NCBI GenBank assembly: GCA_963170055.1
Contig: CAUJGJ010000129.1
Span: 383,201-447,200, forward strand
Direction of reading: 5' to 3'
DNA length: 64,000 nt
Source of the DNA: Halisarca cf. caerulea
Taxonomy: Eukaryota; Porifera; Demospongiae; Chondrillida; Halisarcidae
Below the pieces are notes generated by a model. That model had not been told where the DNA came from and did not search any database. It worked only from the letters and a program-made list of their open reading frames with translations. A program made the position numbers and the translations under genes. Positions 44,807-59,200 of the stretch are shown here, one piece after another. Position 1 is the first letter of the stretch, and each line of letters starts with the position of its first letter.

Positions 44807-47800
44807 CACACACATTCCCAGTGGACACACATGAAGTTTCTTAAGTGCTGTGGGCGTATTTGTGTTGTGTTGGATACGCTGGTGCTAATACCAATATTTG
44901 GCACTAGCACCACGCACATTCCCAGTGGACACACATGAGGTTTCTGAAGTACTGTGGGCGTATTTGTGTAGTGTTGGATACGCTGGTGCTAATACCAATG
45001 TTTGGCATTAGCACCACGCACATTCCCAGTAAACACGCATGAAGTTTCTGAAGTACTGTGGGCGTATTTGTGTACTGTTGGATATGTTGGTGCTAAGACT
45101 AATATTTGGCACTAGCGCCACGCACATTCCCAGTGGACACACATGAAGTTTCTGAAATGCTGTGGGCGTATCTGTGTAGTGTTGGATATGCTGGTGCTAA
45201 TAGCAATATTTGGCACTAATACCACGCACATTCCCAGTGGACACACATGAGGTTTCTGAAGTACTGTGGGCGTATTTGTGTAGTGTTGGATACGCTGGTG
45301 CTAATACCAATATTTGGCACTAGCACCACACACATTCCCAGTGGACACACATGAAGTTTCTTAAGTGCTGTGGGCGTATTTGTGTTGTGTTGGATACGCT
45401 GGAGCTAATACCAATATTTGGCACTAGCACCACGCACATTCCCAGTGGACACACATGAAGTTTCTGAAGTACTGTGGGCGTATTTGTTTAGTTTTGGATA
45501 CGCTGGTGCTAATACCAATATTTGGCATTAGCACCACGCACATTCCCAGTAAACACGCATGAAGTTTCTGAGGTACTGTGGGCGTATTTGTGTACTGTTG
45601 GATATATTGGTGCTAATACCAATATTTGGCACTAGCACCACGCACATTCCCAGTGGACACACATGAAGTTTCTTAAGTGCTGTGGGCGTATCTGTGTAGT
45701 GTTGGATATGCTGGTGCTAATAGCAATATTTGGCACTAATACCACGCACATTCCCAGTGGACACACATGAAGTTTCTGAAGTACTGTGGGCGTATTTGTG
45801 TAGTGTTGGATACGCTGGTGCTAATACCAATATTTGGCATTAGCACCACGCACATTCCCAGTAAACACGCATGAAGTTTCTGAGGTACTGTGGGCGTATT
45901 TGTGTACTGTTGGATATGTTGGTGCTAATACCAATATTTGGCACTAGCACCACGCACATTCCCAGTGGACACACATGAAGTTTCTTAAGTGCTGTGGGCG
46001 TATCTGTGTAGTGTTGGATATGCTGGTGCTAATAGCAATATTTGGCACTAATACCACGCACATTCCCAGTGGACACACATGAAGTTTCTAAAGTACTGTG
46101 GGCGTATTTGTGTAGTGTTGGATATGCTGGTGCTAATACCAATATTTGGCACTAGCACCACGCACATTCCCAGTGGACACTCATGAAGTTTCTGAAGTGT
46201 TGTGGGCATATCTGTGTAGTGTTTAATATGGTGGTTCTAAGACCAATCTTTCGCACTAGCACCACGCACATTCCAAGTGGACAAACATGAAGTTTCTGAA
46301 GTGCTGTGGGCGTATTTGTGTAGTGTTGGATATGGTGGTTCTAAGACCAATATTTGGCACTAGCACCACACACATTCCCAGTGGACACACATGAAGTTTC
46401 TTAAGTGCTGTGGGCGTATTTGTGTTGTGTTGAATACGCTGGTGCTAATACCAATATTTGGCACTAGCACCACGCACATTCCCAGTGGACACACATGAAG
46501 TTTATGAAGTGCTGTGGGCGTATTTGTGTAGTGTTGGATACGCTGGTGCTAATACCAATGTTTGGCATTAGCACCACGCACATTCCCAGTAAACACGCAT
46601 GAAGTTTCTGAAGTACTGTGGGCGTATTTGTGTACTGTTGGATATGTTGGTGCTAAGACTAATATTTGGCACTAGCGCCACGCACATTCCCAGTGGACAC
46701 AAATGAAGTTTCTGAAATGCTGTGGGCGTATCTGTGTAGTGTTGGATATGCTGGTGCTAATAGCAATATTTGGCACTAATACCACGCACATTCCCAGTCG
46801 ACACACATGAAGTTTATAAAGTACTGTGGGCGTATTTGTGTAGTGTTGGATATGCTGGGGCTAATACCAACATTTGGCACTAGCACCACGCACATTCCCA
46901 GTGGACACTCATGAAGTTTCTGAAGTGTTGTGGGCATATCTGTGTAGTGTTCAATATGGTGGTTCTAAGACCAATCTTTCGCACTAGCACCACGCACATT
47001 CCAAGTGGACAAACATGAAGTTTCTGAAGTGCTGTGGGCGTATCTGTGTAGTGTTGGATATGGTGGTTCTAAGACCAATATTTGGCACTAGCATCACACA
47101 CATTCCCAGTGGACACACATGAAGTTTCTTAAGTGCTGTGGGCGTATTTGTGTTGTGTTGGATACGCTGGTGCTAATACCAATATTTTGCACTAGCACCA
47201 CGCACATTCCCAGTGGACACACATGAAGTTTCTGAAGTACTGTGGGCGTATTTGTGTAGTGTTGGATACGCTGGTGCTAATACCAATATTTGGCATTAGC
47301 ACCACGCACATTCCCAGTAAACACGCATGAAGTTTCTGAGGTACTGTGGGTGTATTTGTGTACTGTTGGATATGTTGGTGCTAATACCAATATTTGGCAC
47401 TAGCACCACGCACATTCCCAGTGGACACACATGAAGTTTCTTAAGTGCTGTGGGCGTATCTGTGTAGTGTTGGATATGCTGGTTTTAATAGCAATATTTG
47501 GCACTAATACCACGCACATTCCCAGTGGACACACATGAAGTTTCTAAAGTACTGTGGGCGTATTTGTGTAGTGTTGGATATGCTGGTGCTAATACCAATA
47601 TTTGGCACTAGCACCACGCACATTCCCAGTGGACACTCATCAGGTTTCTGAAGTGTTGTGGGCATATCTGTGTAGTGTTTAATATGGTGGTTCTAAGACC
47701 AATCTTTCGCACAAGCACCACGCACATTCCAAGTGGACAAACATGAAGTTTCTGAAGTGCTGTGGGCGTATTTGTGTAGTGTTGGATATGGTGGTTCTAA

Positions 47801-50800
47801 GACCAATATTTGGCACTAGCACCACACACATTCCCAGTGGACACACATGAAGTTTCTTAAGTGCTGTGGGCGTATTTGTGTTGTGTTGAATACGCTGGTG
47901 CTAATACCAATATTTGGCACTAGCACCACGCACATTCCCAGTGGACACACATGAAGTTTCTGAAGTGCTGTGGGCGTATTTGTGTAGTGTTGGATACGCT
48001 GGTGCTAATACCAATGTTTGGCATTAGCACCACGCACATTCCCAGTAAACACGCATGAAGTTTCTGAAGTACTGTGGGCGTATTTGTGTACTGTTGGATA
48101 TGTTGGTGCTAAGACTAATATTTGGCACTAGCACCACGCACATTCCCAGTGGACACACATGAAGTTTCTGAAGTACTGTGGGCGTATTTGTGTAGTGTTG
48201 GATACGCTGGTGCTAATACCAATATTTGGCATTAGCACCACGCACATTCCCAGTAAACACGCATGAAGTTTCTGAAGTACTGTGGGCGTATTTGTGTACT
48301 GTTGGATATGTTGGTGCTAATACCAATATTTGGCACTAGCACCACGCACATTCCAAGTGGACAAACATGAAGTTTCTGAAGTGCTGTGGGCGTATTTGTG
48401 TAGTGTTGGATATGGTGGTTCTAAGACCAATATTTGGCACTAGCACCACACACATTCCCAGTGGACACACATGAAGTTTCTAAAGTGCTGTGGGCGTATT
48501 TGTGTTGTGTTGAATATGCTGGTGCTAATACCAATATTTGCCACTAGCACCACGCACATTCCCAGTGGACACACATGAAGTTTCTGAAGTGCTGTGGGCG
48601 TATTTGTGTAGTGTTGGATACGCTGGTGCTAATACCAATGTTTGGCATTAGCACCACGCACATTCCCAGTAAACACGCATGAAGTTTCTGAAGTACTGTG
48701 GGCGTATTTGTGTACTGTTGGATATGTTGGTGCTAAGACTAATATTTGGCACTAGCGCCACGCACATTCCCAGTGGACACACATGAAGTTTCTGAAATGC
48801 TGTGGGCGTATCTGTGTAGTGTTGGATATGCTGGTGCTAATAGCAATATTTGGCACTAATACCACGCACATTCCCAGTCGACACACATGAAGTTTCTAAA
48901 GTACTGTGGGCGTATTTGTGTAGTGTTGGATATGCTGGTGCTAATACCAACATTTGGCACTAGCACCACGCACATTCCCAGTGGACACTCATGAAGTTTC
49001 TGAAGTGTTGTGGGCATATCTGTGTAGTGTTCAATATGGTGGTTCTAAGACCAATCTTTCGCACTAGCACCACGCACATTCCAAGTGGACAAACATGAAG
49101 TTTCTGAAGTGCTGTGGGCGTATCTGTGTAGTGTTGGATACGCTGGTGCTAATACCAATATTTGGCACTAGCACCACGCACATTCCCAGTGGACACACAT
49201 GAGGTTTCTGAAGTACTGTGGGCGTATTTGTGTAGTGTTGGATACGCTGGTGCTAATACCAATATTTGGCACTAGCACCACACACATTCCCAGTGGACAC
49301 ACATGAAGTTTCTTAAGTGCTGTGGGCGTATTTGTGTTGTGTTGGATACGCTGGTGCTAATACCAATATTTGGCACTAGCACCACGCACATTCCCAGTGG
49401 ACACACATGAAGTTTCTGAAGTGCTGTGGGCGTATCTGTGTAGTGTTGGATATGGTGGTTCTAAGACCAATATTTGGCACTAGCATCACACACATTCCCA
49501 GTGGACACACATGAAGTTTCTTAAGTGCTGTGGGCGTATTTGTGTTGTGTTGGATACGCTGGTGCTAATACCAATATTTGGCACTAGCACCACGCACATT
49601 CCCAGTGGACACACATGAGGTTTCTGAAGTACTGTGGGCGTATTTGTGTAGTGTTGGATACGCTGGTGCTAATACCAATATTTGGCACTAGCACCACACA
49701 CATTCCCAGTGGACACACATGAAGTTTCTTAAGTGCTGTGGGCGTATTTGTGTTGTGTTGGATACGCTGGTGGTAATACCAATATTTGGCACTAGCACCA
49801 CGCACATTCCCAGTGGACACACATGAAGTTTCTGAAGTACTGTGGGCGTATTTGTGTAGTGTTGGATACGCTGGTGCTAATACCAATATTTGGCATTAGC
49901 ACCACGCACATTCCCAGTAAACACGCATGAAGTTTCTGAGGTACTGTGGGCGTATTTGTGTACTGTTGGATATGTTGGTGCTAATACCAATATTTGGCAC
50001 TAGCACCACGCACATTCCCAGTGGACACACATGAAGTTTCTTAAGTGCTGTGGGCGTATCTGTGTAGTGTTGGATATGCTGGTGCTAATAGCAATATTTG
50101 GCACTAATACCACGCACATTCCCAGTGGACACGCATGAAGTTTCTAAAGTACTGTGGGCGTATTTGTGTAGTGTTGGATATGCTGGTGCTAATACCAATA
50201 TTTGGCACTAGCACCACGCACATTCCCAGTGGACACTCATGAAGTTTCTGAAGTGTTGTGGGCATATCTGTGTAGTGTTTAATATGGTGGTTCTAAGACC
50301 AATCTTTCGCACTAGCACCACGCACATTCCAAGTGGACAAACATGAAGTTTCTGAAGTGCTGTGGGCGTATTTGTGTAGTGTTGGATATGGTTGTTCTAA
50401 GACCAATATTTGGCACTAGCACCACACACATTCCCAGTGGACACACATGAAGTTTCTTAAGTGCTGTGGGCGTATTTGTGTTGTGTTGAATACGCTGGTG
50501 CTAATACCAATATTTGGCACTAGCACCACGCACATTCCCAGTGGACACACATGAAGTTTCTGAAGTGCTGTGGGCGTATTTGTGTAGTGTTGGATACGCT
50601 GGTGCTAATACCAATGTTTGGCATTAGCACCACGCACATTCCCAGTAAACACGCATGAAGTTTCTGAATTACTGTGGGCGTATTTGTGTACTGTTGGATA
50701 TGTTGGTGCTAAGACTAATATTTGGCACTAGCGCCACGCACATTCCCAGTGGACACACATGAAGTTTCTCAAATGCTGTGGGCGTATCTGTGTAGTGTTG

Positions 50801-53800
50801 GATATACTGGTGCTATATAATAATAATATTTGGCAATAGCACCACGAACATTTACATTGGATACACATGAAGTTTCTTAAGTGCTGTGGGCATATTTGTG
50901 TAGTGTTGGATATGGTGGTTCAAACACCAATATTTGGTACTAGCACCACGCACATTGTCAGTGGATACACATGAAGTTTCTGAAGTGCTGTGGGCGTATT
51001 AGTGTAGTGCTGGATATGGTGGTTCTAAGACCAATATTTGGTACTAGCACAACGCACATTCCCAGTGCAAACGCATGAAGTTTCCGAAGTGCTGTGGGCG
51101 TATCTGTGTAGCATTGGATATACTTGTGTTAATACCAATATTTGGCACTAGAACCACGCACATTCCCAGTGGACACACATAAAGTTTCTGAAGTGCTGTG
51201 GGCGTATTTGTGTAGTGTTGGATATGGTGGTTCTAAGACCAATATTTGGCACTAGCACCACACACATTCCCAGTGGACACACATGAAGTTTCTAAAGTAC
51301 TGTGGGCGTATTTGTGTTGTGTTGGATACGCTGGTGCTAATACCAATATTTGGCACTAGCGCCACACACATTCCCAGTGGACACACATGAAGTTTATGAA
51401 GTGCTGTGGGCGTATTTGTGTAGTGTTGGATACGCTGGTGCTAATACCAATATTTGGCATTAGCACCACGCACATTCCCAGTAAACACGCATGAAGTTTC
51501 TGAGGTACTGTGGGCGTATTTGTGTACTGTTGGATATGTTGGTGCTAATACCAATATTTGGCACTAGCACCACTCACATTCCCAGCGGACACACATGAAG
51601 TTTCTGAAGTGCTGTGGGCGTATCTGTGTAGTGTTGGATATACTGGTGCTAATAATAATATTTGGCAATAGCACCACGAACATTCACAGTGGACACACAT
51701 GAAGTTTCTTAAGTGCTGTGGGCATATTTGTGTAGTGTTGGATATGGTGGTTCAAACACCAATATTTGGTACTAGCACCACGCACATTGTCAGTGGATAC
51801 ACATGAAGTTTCTGAAGTGCTGTGGGCGTATTAGTGTAGTGCTGGATATGGTGGTTCTAAGACCAATATTTGGTACTAGCACAACGCACATTCCCAGTGC
51901 AAACGCATGAAGTTTCTGAAGTGCTGTGGGCGTATCTGTGTAGCATTGGATATGCTTGTGTTAATACCAATATTTGGCACTAGAACCACGCACATTCCCA
52001 GTGGACACACATAAAGTTTCTGAAGTGCTGTGGGCGTATCTGTGTAGTGTTTGATACGCTGGTGCTAATACCAATATTTGGCACTAGAACCACGCACATT
52101 CCCAGTGGACACACATAAGGTTTCTGAAGTGCTGTGGGCGTATTTGTGTAGAGTTGGATATGGTGGTTCTAAGACCAATATTTGGCACTAGCACCACACA
52201 CATTCCCAGTGGACACACATGAAGTTTCTTAAGTGCTGTGGGCGTATCTGTGTAGTGTTGGATATGCTGGTGCTAATAGCAATATTTGGCACTAATACCA
52301 CGCACATTCCCAGTGGACACACATGAAGTTTCTAAAGTACTGTGGGCGTATTTGTGTAGTGTTGGATATGCTGGTGCTAATACCAATATTTGGCACTAGC
52401 ACCACGCACATTCCCAGTGGACACTCATGAAGTTTCTGAAGTTTTGTGGGCATATCTGTGTAGTGTTTAATATGGTGGTTCTAAGACCAATCTTTCGCAC
52501 TAGCACCACGCACATTCCAAGTGGACAAACATGAAGTTTCTGAAGTGCTGTGGGCGTATTTGTGTAGTGTTGGATATGGTGGTTCTAAGACCAATATTTG
52601 GCACTAGCACCACACACATTCCCAGTGGACACACATGAAGTTTCTTAAGTGCTGTGGGCGTATTTGTGTTGTGTTGAATACGCTGGTGCTAATACCAATA
52701 TTTGGCACTAGCACCACGCACATTCCCAGTGGACACACATGAAGTTTATGAAGTGCTGTGGGCGTATTTGTGTAGTGTTTGATACGCTGGTGCTAATACC
52801 AATGTTTGGCATTAGCACCACGCACATTCCCAGTAAACACGCATGAAGTTTCTGAAGTTCTGTGGGCGTATTTGTGTACTGTTGGATATGTTGGTGCTAA
52901 GACTAATATTTGGCACTAGCGCCACGCACATTCCCAGTGGACACACATGAAGTTTCTGAAATGCTGTGGGCGTATCTGTGTAGTGTTGGATATGCTGGTG
53001 CTAATAGCAATATTTGGCACTAATACCACGCACATTCCCAGTCGACACACATGAAGTTTCTAAAGTACTGTGGGCGTATTTGTGTAGTGTTGGATATGCT
53101 GGTGCTAATACCAACATTTGGCACTAGCACCACGCACATTCCCAGTGGACACTCATGAAGTTTCTGAAGTGTTGTGGGCATATCTGTGTAGTGTTCAATA
53201 TGGTGGTTCTAAGACCAATCTTTCGCACTAGCACCACGCACATTCCAAGTGGACAAACATGAAGTTTCTGAAGTGCTGTGGGCGTATTTGTGTAGTGTTG
53301 GATATGGTGGTTCTAAGACCAATATTTGGCACTAGCACCACACACATTCCCAGTGGACACACATGAAGTTTCTTAAGTGCTGTGGGCGTATTTGTGTTGT
53401 GTTGAATACGCTGGTGCTAATACCAATATTTGGCACTAGCACCACGCACATTCCCAGTGGACACACATGAAGTTTCTGAAGTGCTGTGGGCGTATTTGTG
53501 TAGTTTTGGATACGCTGGTGCTAATACCAATGTTTGGCATTAGCACCACGCACATTCCCAGTCAACACGCATGAAGTTTCTGAAGTACTGTGGGCGTATT
53601 TGTGTACTGTTGGATATGTTGGTGCTAAGACTAATATTTGGCACTAGCGCCACGCACATTCCCAGTGGACACACATGAAGTTTCTGAAATGCTGTGGGCG
53701 TATCTGTGTAGTGTTGGATATGCTGGTGCTAATAGCAATATTTGGCACTAATACCACGCACATTCCCAGTCGACACACATGAAGTTTCTAAAGTACTGTG

Positions 53801-54872
53801 GGCGTATTTGTGTAGCGTTGGATATGCTGGTGCTAATACCAATATTTGGCACTAGCACCACGCACATTCCCAGGGGACACTCATGAAGTTTCTGAAGTGT
53901 TGTGGGCATATCTGTGTAGTGTTCAATATGGTGGTTCTAAGACCAATCTTTCGCACTAGCACCACGCACATTCCAAGTGGACAAACATGAAGTTTCTGAA
54001 GTGCTGTGGGCGTATTTGTGTAGTGTTGGATATGGTGGTTCTAAGACCAATATTTGGCACTAGCACCACACACATTCCCAGTGGACACACATGAAGTTTC
54101 TTAAGTGCTGTGGGCGTATTTGTGTTGTGTTGGATACGCTGGTGCTAATACCAATATTTGGCACTAGCACCACGCACATTCCCAGTGGACACACATGAAG
54201 TTTCTGAAGTACTGTGGGCGTATTTGTGTAGTGTTGGATACGCTGGTGCTAATACCAATATTTGGCATTAGCACCACGCACATTCCCAGTAAACACGCAT
54301 GAAGTTTCTGAAGTACTGTGGGCGTATTTGTGTACTGTTGGATATGTTGGTGCTAATACCAATATTTGGCACTAGCACCACGCACATTCCAAGTGGACAA
54401 ACATGAAGTTTCTGAAGTGCTGTGGGCGTATTTGGGTAGTGTTGGATATGGTGGTTCTAAGACCAATATTTGGCACTAGCACCACACACATTCCCAGTGG
54501 ACACACATGAAGTTTCTAAAGTGCTGTGGGCGTATTTGTGTTGTGTTGAATATGCTGGTGCTAATACCAATATTTGGCACTAGCACCACGCACATTCCCA
54601 GTGGACACACATGAAGTTTCTGAAGTGCTGTGGGCGTATTTGTGTAGTGTTGGATACGCTGGTGCTAATACCAATGTTTGGCATTAGCACCACGCACATT
54701 CCCAGTAAACACGCATGAAGTTTCTGAAATACTGTGGGCGTATTTGTGTACTGTTGGATATGTTGGTGCAAAGACTAATATTTGGCACTAGCGCCACGCA
54801 CATTCCCAGTGGACACACATGAAGTTTCTGAAATGCTGTGGGCGTATCTGTGTAGTGTTGGATATGCTGGTG

Positions 54873-56051
54873 CTAATAGCAATATTTGGCACTAATACCA
54901 CGCACATTCCCAGTCGACACACATGAAGTTTCTAAAGTACTGTGGGCGTATTTGTGTAGTGTTGGATATGCTGGTGCTAATACCAATATTTGGCACGAGC
55001 ACCACGCACATTCCCAGTGGACACTCATGAAGTTTCTGAAGTGTTGTGGGCATATCTGTGTAGTGTTCAATATGGTGGTTCTAAGACCAATCTTTCGCAC
55101 TAGCACCACGCACATTCCAAGTGGACAAACATGAAGTTTCTGAAGTGCTGTGGGCGTATTTGTGTAGTGTTGGATATGGTGGTTCTAAGACCAATATTTG
55201 GCACTAGCACCACACACATTCCCAGTGGACACACATGAAGTTTCTTAAGTGCTGTGGGCGTATTTGTGTTGTGTTGGATACGCTGGTGCTAATACCAATA
55301 TTTGGCACTAGCACCACGCACATTCCCAGTGGACACACATGAAGTTTCTGAAGTACTGTGGGCGTATTTGTGTAGTGTTGGATACGCTGGTGCTAATACC
55401 AATATTTGGCATTAGCACCACGCACATTCCCAGTAAACACGCATGAAGTTTCTGAGGTACTGTGGGCGTATTTGTGTACTGTTGGATATGTTGGTGCTAA
55501 TACCAATATTTGGCACTAGCACCACGCACATTCCCAGTGGACACACATGAAGTTTCTGAAGTGCTGTGGGCGTATCTGTGTAGCATTGGATATGCTTGTG
55601 TTAATACCAATATTTGGCACTAGAACCACGCACATTCCCAGTGGACACACATAAAGTTTCTGAAGTGCTGTGGGCGTATTTGTGTAGTGTTGGATATGGT
55701 GGTTCTAAGACCAATATTTGGCACTAGCACCACACACATTCCCAGTGGACACACATGAAGTTTCTGAAATGCTGTGGGCGTATCTGTGTAGTGTTGGATA
55801 TGCTGGTGCTAATAGCAATATTTGGCACTAATACCACGCACATTCCCAGTCGACACACATGAAGTTTCTAAAGTACTGTGGGCGTATTTGTGTAGTGTTG
55901 GATATGCTGGTGCTAATACCAATATTTTGCACGAGCACCACGCACATTCCCAGTGGACACTCATGAAGTTTCTGAAGTGTTGTGGGCATATCTGTGTAGT
56001 GTTCAATATGGTGGTTCTAAGACCAATCTTTCGCACTAGCACCACGCACAT
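54873..56051 (+). repeat. 936-bp duplicated block in satellite
   Basis: The block at about 54873-55115 recurs at 55809-56051, nine monomers later, with the shared rare form GGCACGAGCACC/TGCACGAGCACC. Confidence 0.7.
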
Positions 56052-56204
56052 TCCAAGTGGACAAACATGAAGTTTCTGAAGTGCTGTGGGCGTATTTGTG
56101 TAGTGTTGGATATGGTGGTTCTAAGACCAACATTTGGCATTAGCACCACACACATTCCCAGTGGACACACATGAAGTTTCTTAAGTGCTGTGGGCGTATT
56201 TGTG

Positions 56205-59200
56205 TTGTGTTGGATACGCTGGTGCTAATACCAATATTTGGCACTAGCACCACGCACATTCCCAGTGGACACACATGAAGTTTCTGAAGTACTGTGGGCG
56301 TATTTGTGTAGTGTTGGATACGCTGGTGCTAATACCAATATTTGGCATTAGCACCACGCACATTCCCAGTAAACACGCATGAAGTTTCTGAAGTACTGTG
56401 GGCGTATTTGTGTACTGTTGGATATGTTGGTGCTAATACCAATATTTGGCACTAGCACCACGCACATTCCCAGTGGACACACATGAAGTTTCTGAAGTGC
56501 TGTGGGCGTATCTGTGTAGTGTTGGATATACTGGTGCTATATAATAATAATATTTGGCAATAGCACCACGAACATTTACAGTGGATACACATGAAGTTTC
56601 TTAAGTGCTGTGGGCATATTTGTGTAGTGTTGGATATGGTGGTTCAAACACCAATATTTGGTACTAGCACCACGCACATTGTCAGTGGATACACATGAAG
56701 TTTCTGAAGTGCTGTGGGCGTATTAGTGTAGTGCTGGATATGGTGGTTCTAAGACCAATATTTGGTACTAGCACAACGCACATTCCCAGTGCAAACGCAT
56801 GAAGTTTCCGAAGTGCTGTGGGCGTATCTGTGTAGCATTGGATATGCTTGTGTTAATACCAATATTTGGCACTAGAACCACGCACATTCCCAGTGGACAC
56901 ACATAAAGTTTCTGAAGTGCTGTGGGCGTATTTGTGTAGTGTTGGATATGGTGGTTCTAAGACCAATATTTGGCACTAGCACCACACACATTCCCAGTGG
57001 ACACACATGAAGTTTCTTAAGTGCTGTGGGCGTATTTGTGTTGTGTTGGATACGCTGGTGCTAATACCAATATTTGGCACTAGCGCCACACACATTCCCA
57101 GTGGACACACATGAAGTTTATGAAGTGCTGTGGGCGTATTTGTGTAGTGTTGGATACGCTGGTGCTAATACCAATATTTGGCATTAGCACCACGCACATT
57201 CCCAGTAAACACGCATGAAGTTTCTGAGGTACTGTGGGCGTATTTGTGTACTGTTGGATATGTTGGTGCTAATACCAATATTTGGCACTAGCACCACGCA
57301 CATTCCCAGCGGACACACATGAAGTTTCTGAAGTGCTGTGGGCGTATCTGTGTAGTGTTGGATATACTGGTGCTAATAATAATATTTGGCAATAGCACCA
57401 CGAACATTTACAGTGGACACACATGAAGTTTCTTAAGTGCTGTGGGCATATTTGTGTAGTGTTGGATATGGTGGTTCAAACACCAATATTTGGTACTAGC
57501 ACCACGCACATTGTCAGTGGATACACATGAAGTTTCTGAAGTGCTGTGGGCGTATTAGTGTAGTGCTGGATATGGTGGTTCTAAGACCAATATTTGGTAC
57601 TAGCACAACGCACATTCCCAGTGCAAACGCATGAAGTTTCTGAAGTGCTGTGGGCGTATCTGTGTAGCATTGGATATGCTTGTGTTAATACCAATATTTG
57701 GCACTAGAACCACGCACATTCCCAGTGGACACACATAAAGTTTCTGAAGTGCTGTGGGCGTATGTGTGTAGTGTTTGATACGCTGGTGCTAATACCAATA
57801 TTTGGCACTAGCACCACGCACATTCCCAGTGGACACACATAAAGTTTCTGAAGTACTCTGGGCGTATTTGTGTAGTGTTGGATATGTTGGTTCTAAGACT
57901 AATATTTGGCACTAGCGCCACACACATTCCCAGTGGACACACATGAAGTTTATGAAGTGCTGTGGGCGTATTTGTGTAGTGTTGGATACGCTGGTGCTAA
58001 TACCAATATTTGGCACTAGCACCACGCATATTCCCAGTAGACACGCATGAAGTTTCTGAAGTACTGTGGGCGTATTTTTGTACTGTTGGATTAGTGGTTC
58101 TAAGACCAATATTTAGTACTAGCACCACGCACATTCCCACACATGAAGTTTCTGAAGTGTTGCGGGCATATCTGTGTAGTGTTAAATATACTGGTGTTAA
58201 GACAAATATTTGGCATTAGCACCACGCACATTCCCAGTGGAAGCACATTAAGTTTCTGTAGTGCTGTGGGCATATTTGTGTAGTGTTGGATATGGTGGTT
58301 CTAAGACCAATATTTGGCACTAAAACCACACACATTCCCAGTGGATACACATAAAGTTTATGAACTGCTGTGAGCATATTTGTGTAGTGTTGGATATGGT
58401 GGTTCAAACACCAATATTTGGCACTAGCACCACGCACATTCCCAGTGGACACACATGAAGTTTCTTAAGTGCTGTGGGCGTATTTGTGTAGTGTTGGATA
58501 TGCATGGTGGTTCTAAGACCAATATTTGGTACTAGCACCACGCACATTCCCAGTGGACACGCATAAAGTTTTTGAAGTGCCGTGGGCGTATCTGTGTAGC
58601 ATCGGATATGCTTGTGTTAATACAAATATTTGGCACTAGCATCACGCACATTCCCAGTGGACACACATGAAGTTTCTGAAGTGCTGTGGGCATATCTGTG
58701 TAGTATTGGATACGCTGGTGCTAATACCAATATTTGGCACTAGAACCACGCACATTCCCAGTGGATACACATAAAGTTTCTGAAGTGCTGTGGGCGTATC
58801 TGTGTAGTGTTGGATACGCTGGTGCTAATATCAATATTTGGCACTAGCACCACGCACATTCCCAGTGGACACACATAAAGTTTCTGAAGTACTCTGGGCG
58901 TATTTGTGTAGTGTTGGATATGTTGGTTCTAAGACTAATATTTGGCACTAGCGCCACACACATTCCCAGTGGACACACATGAAGTTTCTGAAGTGCTGTG
59001 GGCGTATTTGTGTTGTGTTGGATACGCTGGTGCTAATACCAATATTTGGCACTAGCACCACGCACATTCCCAGTGGACACACATGAAGTTTCTGAAGTAC
59101 TGTGGGCGTATTTGTGTAGTGTTGGATACGCTGGTGCTAATACCAATATTTGGCATTAGCACCACGCACATTCCCAGTAAACACGCATGAAGTTTCTGAA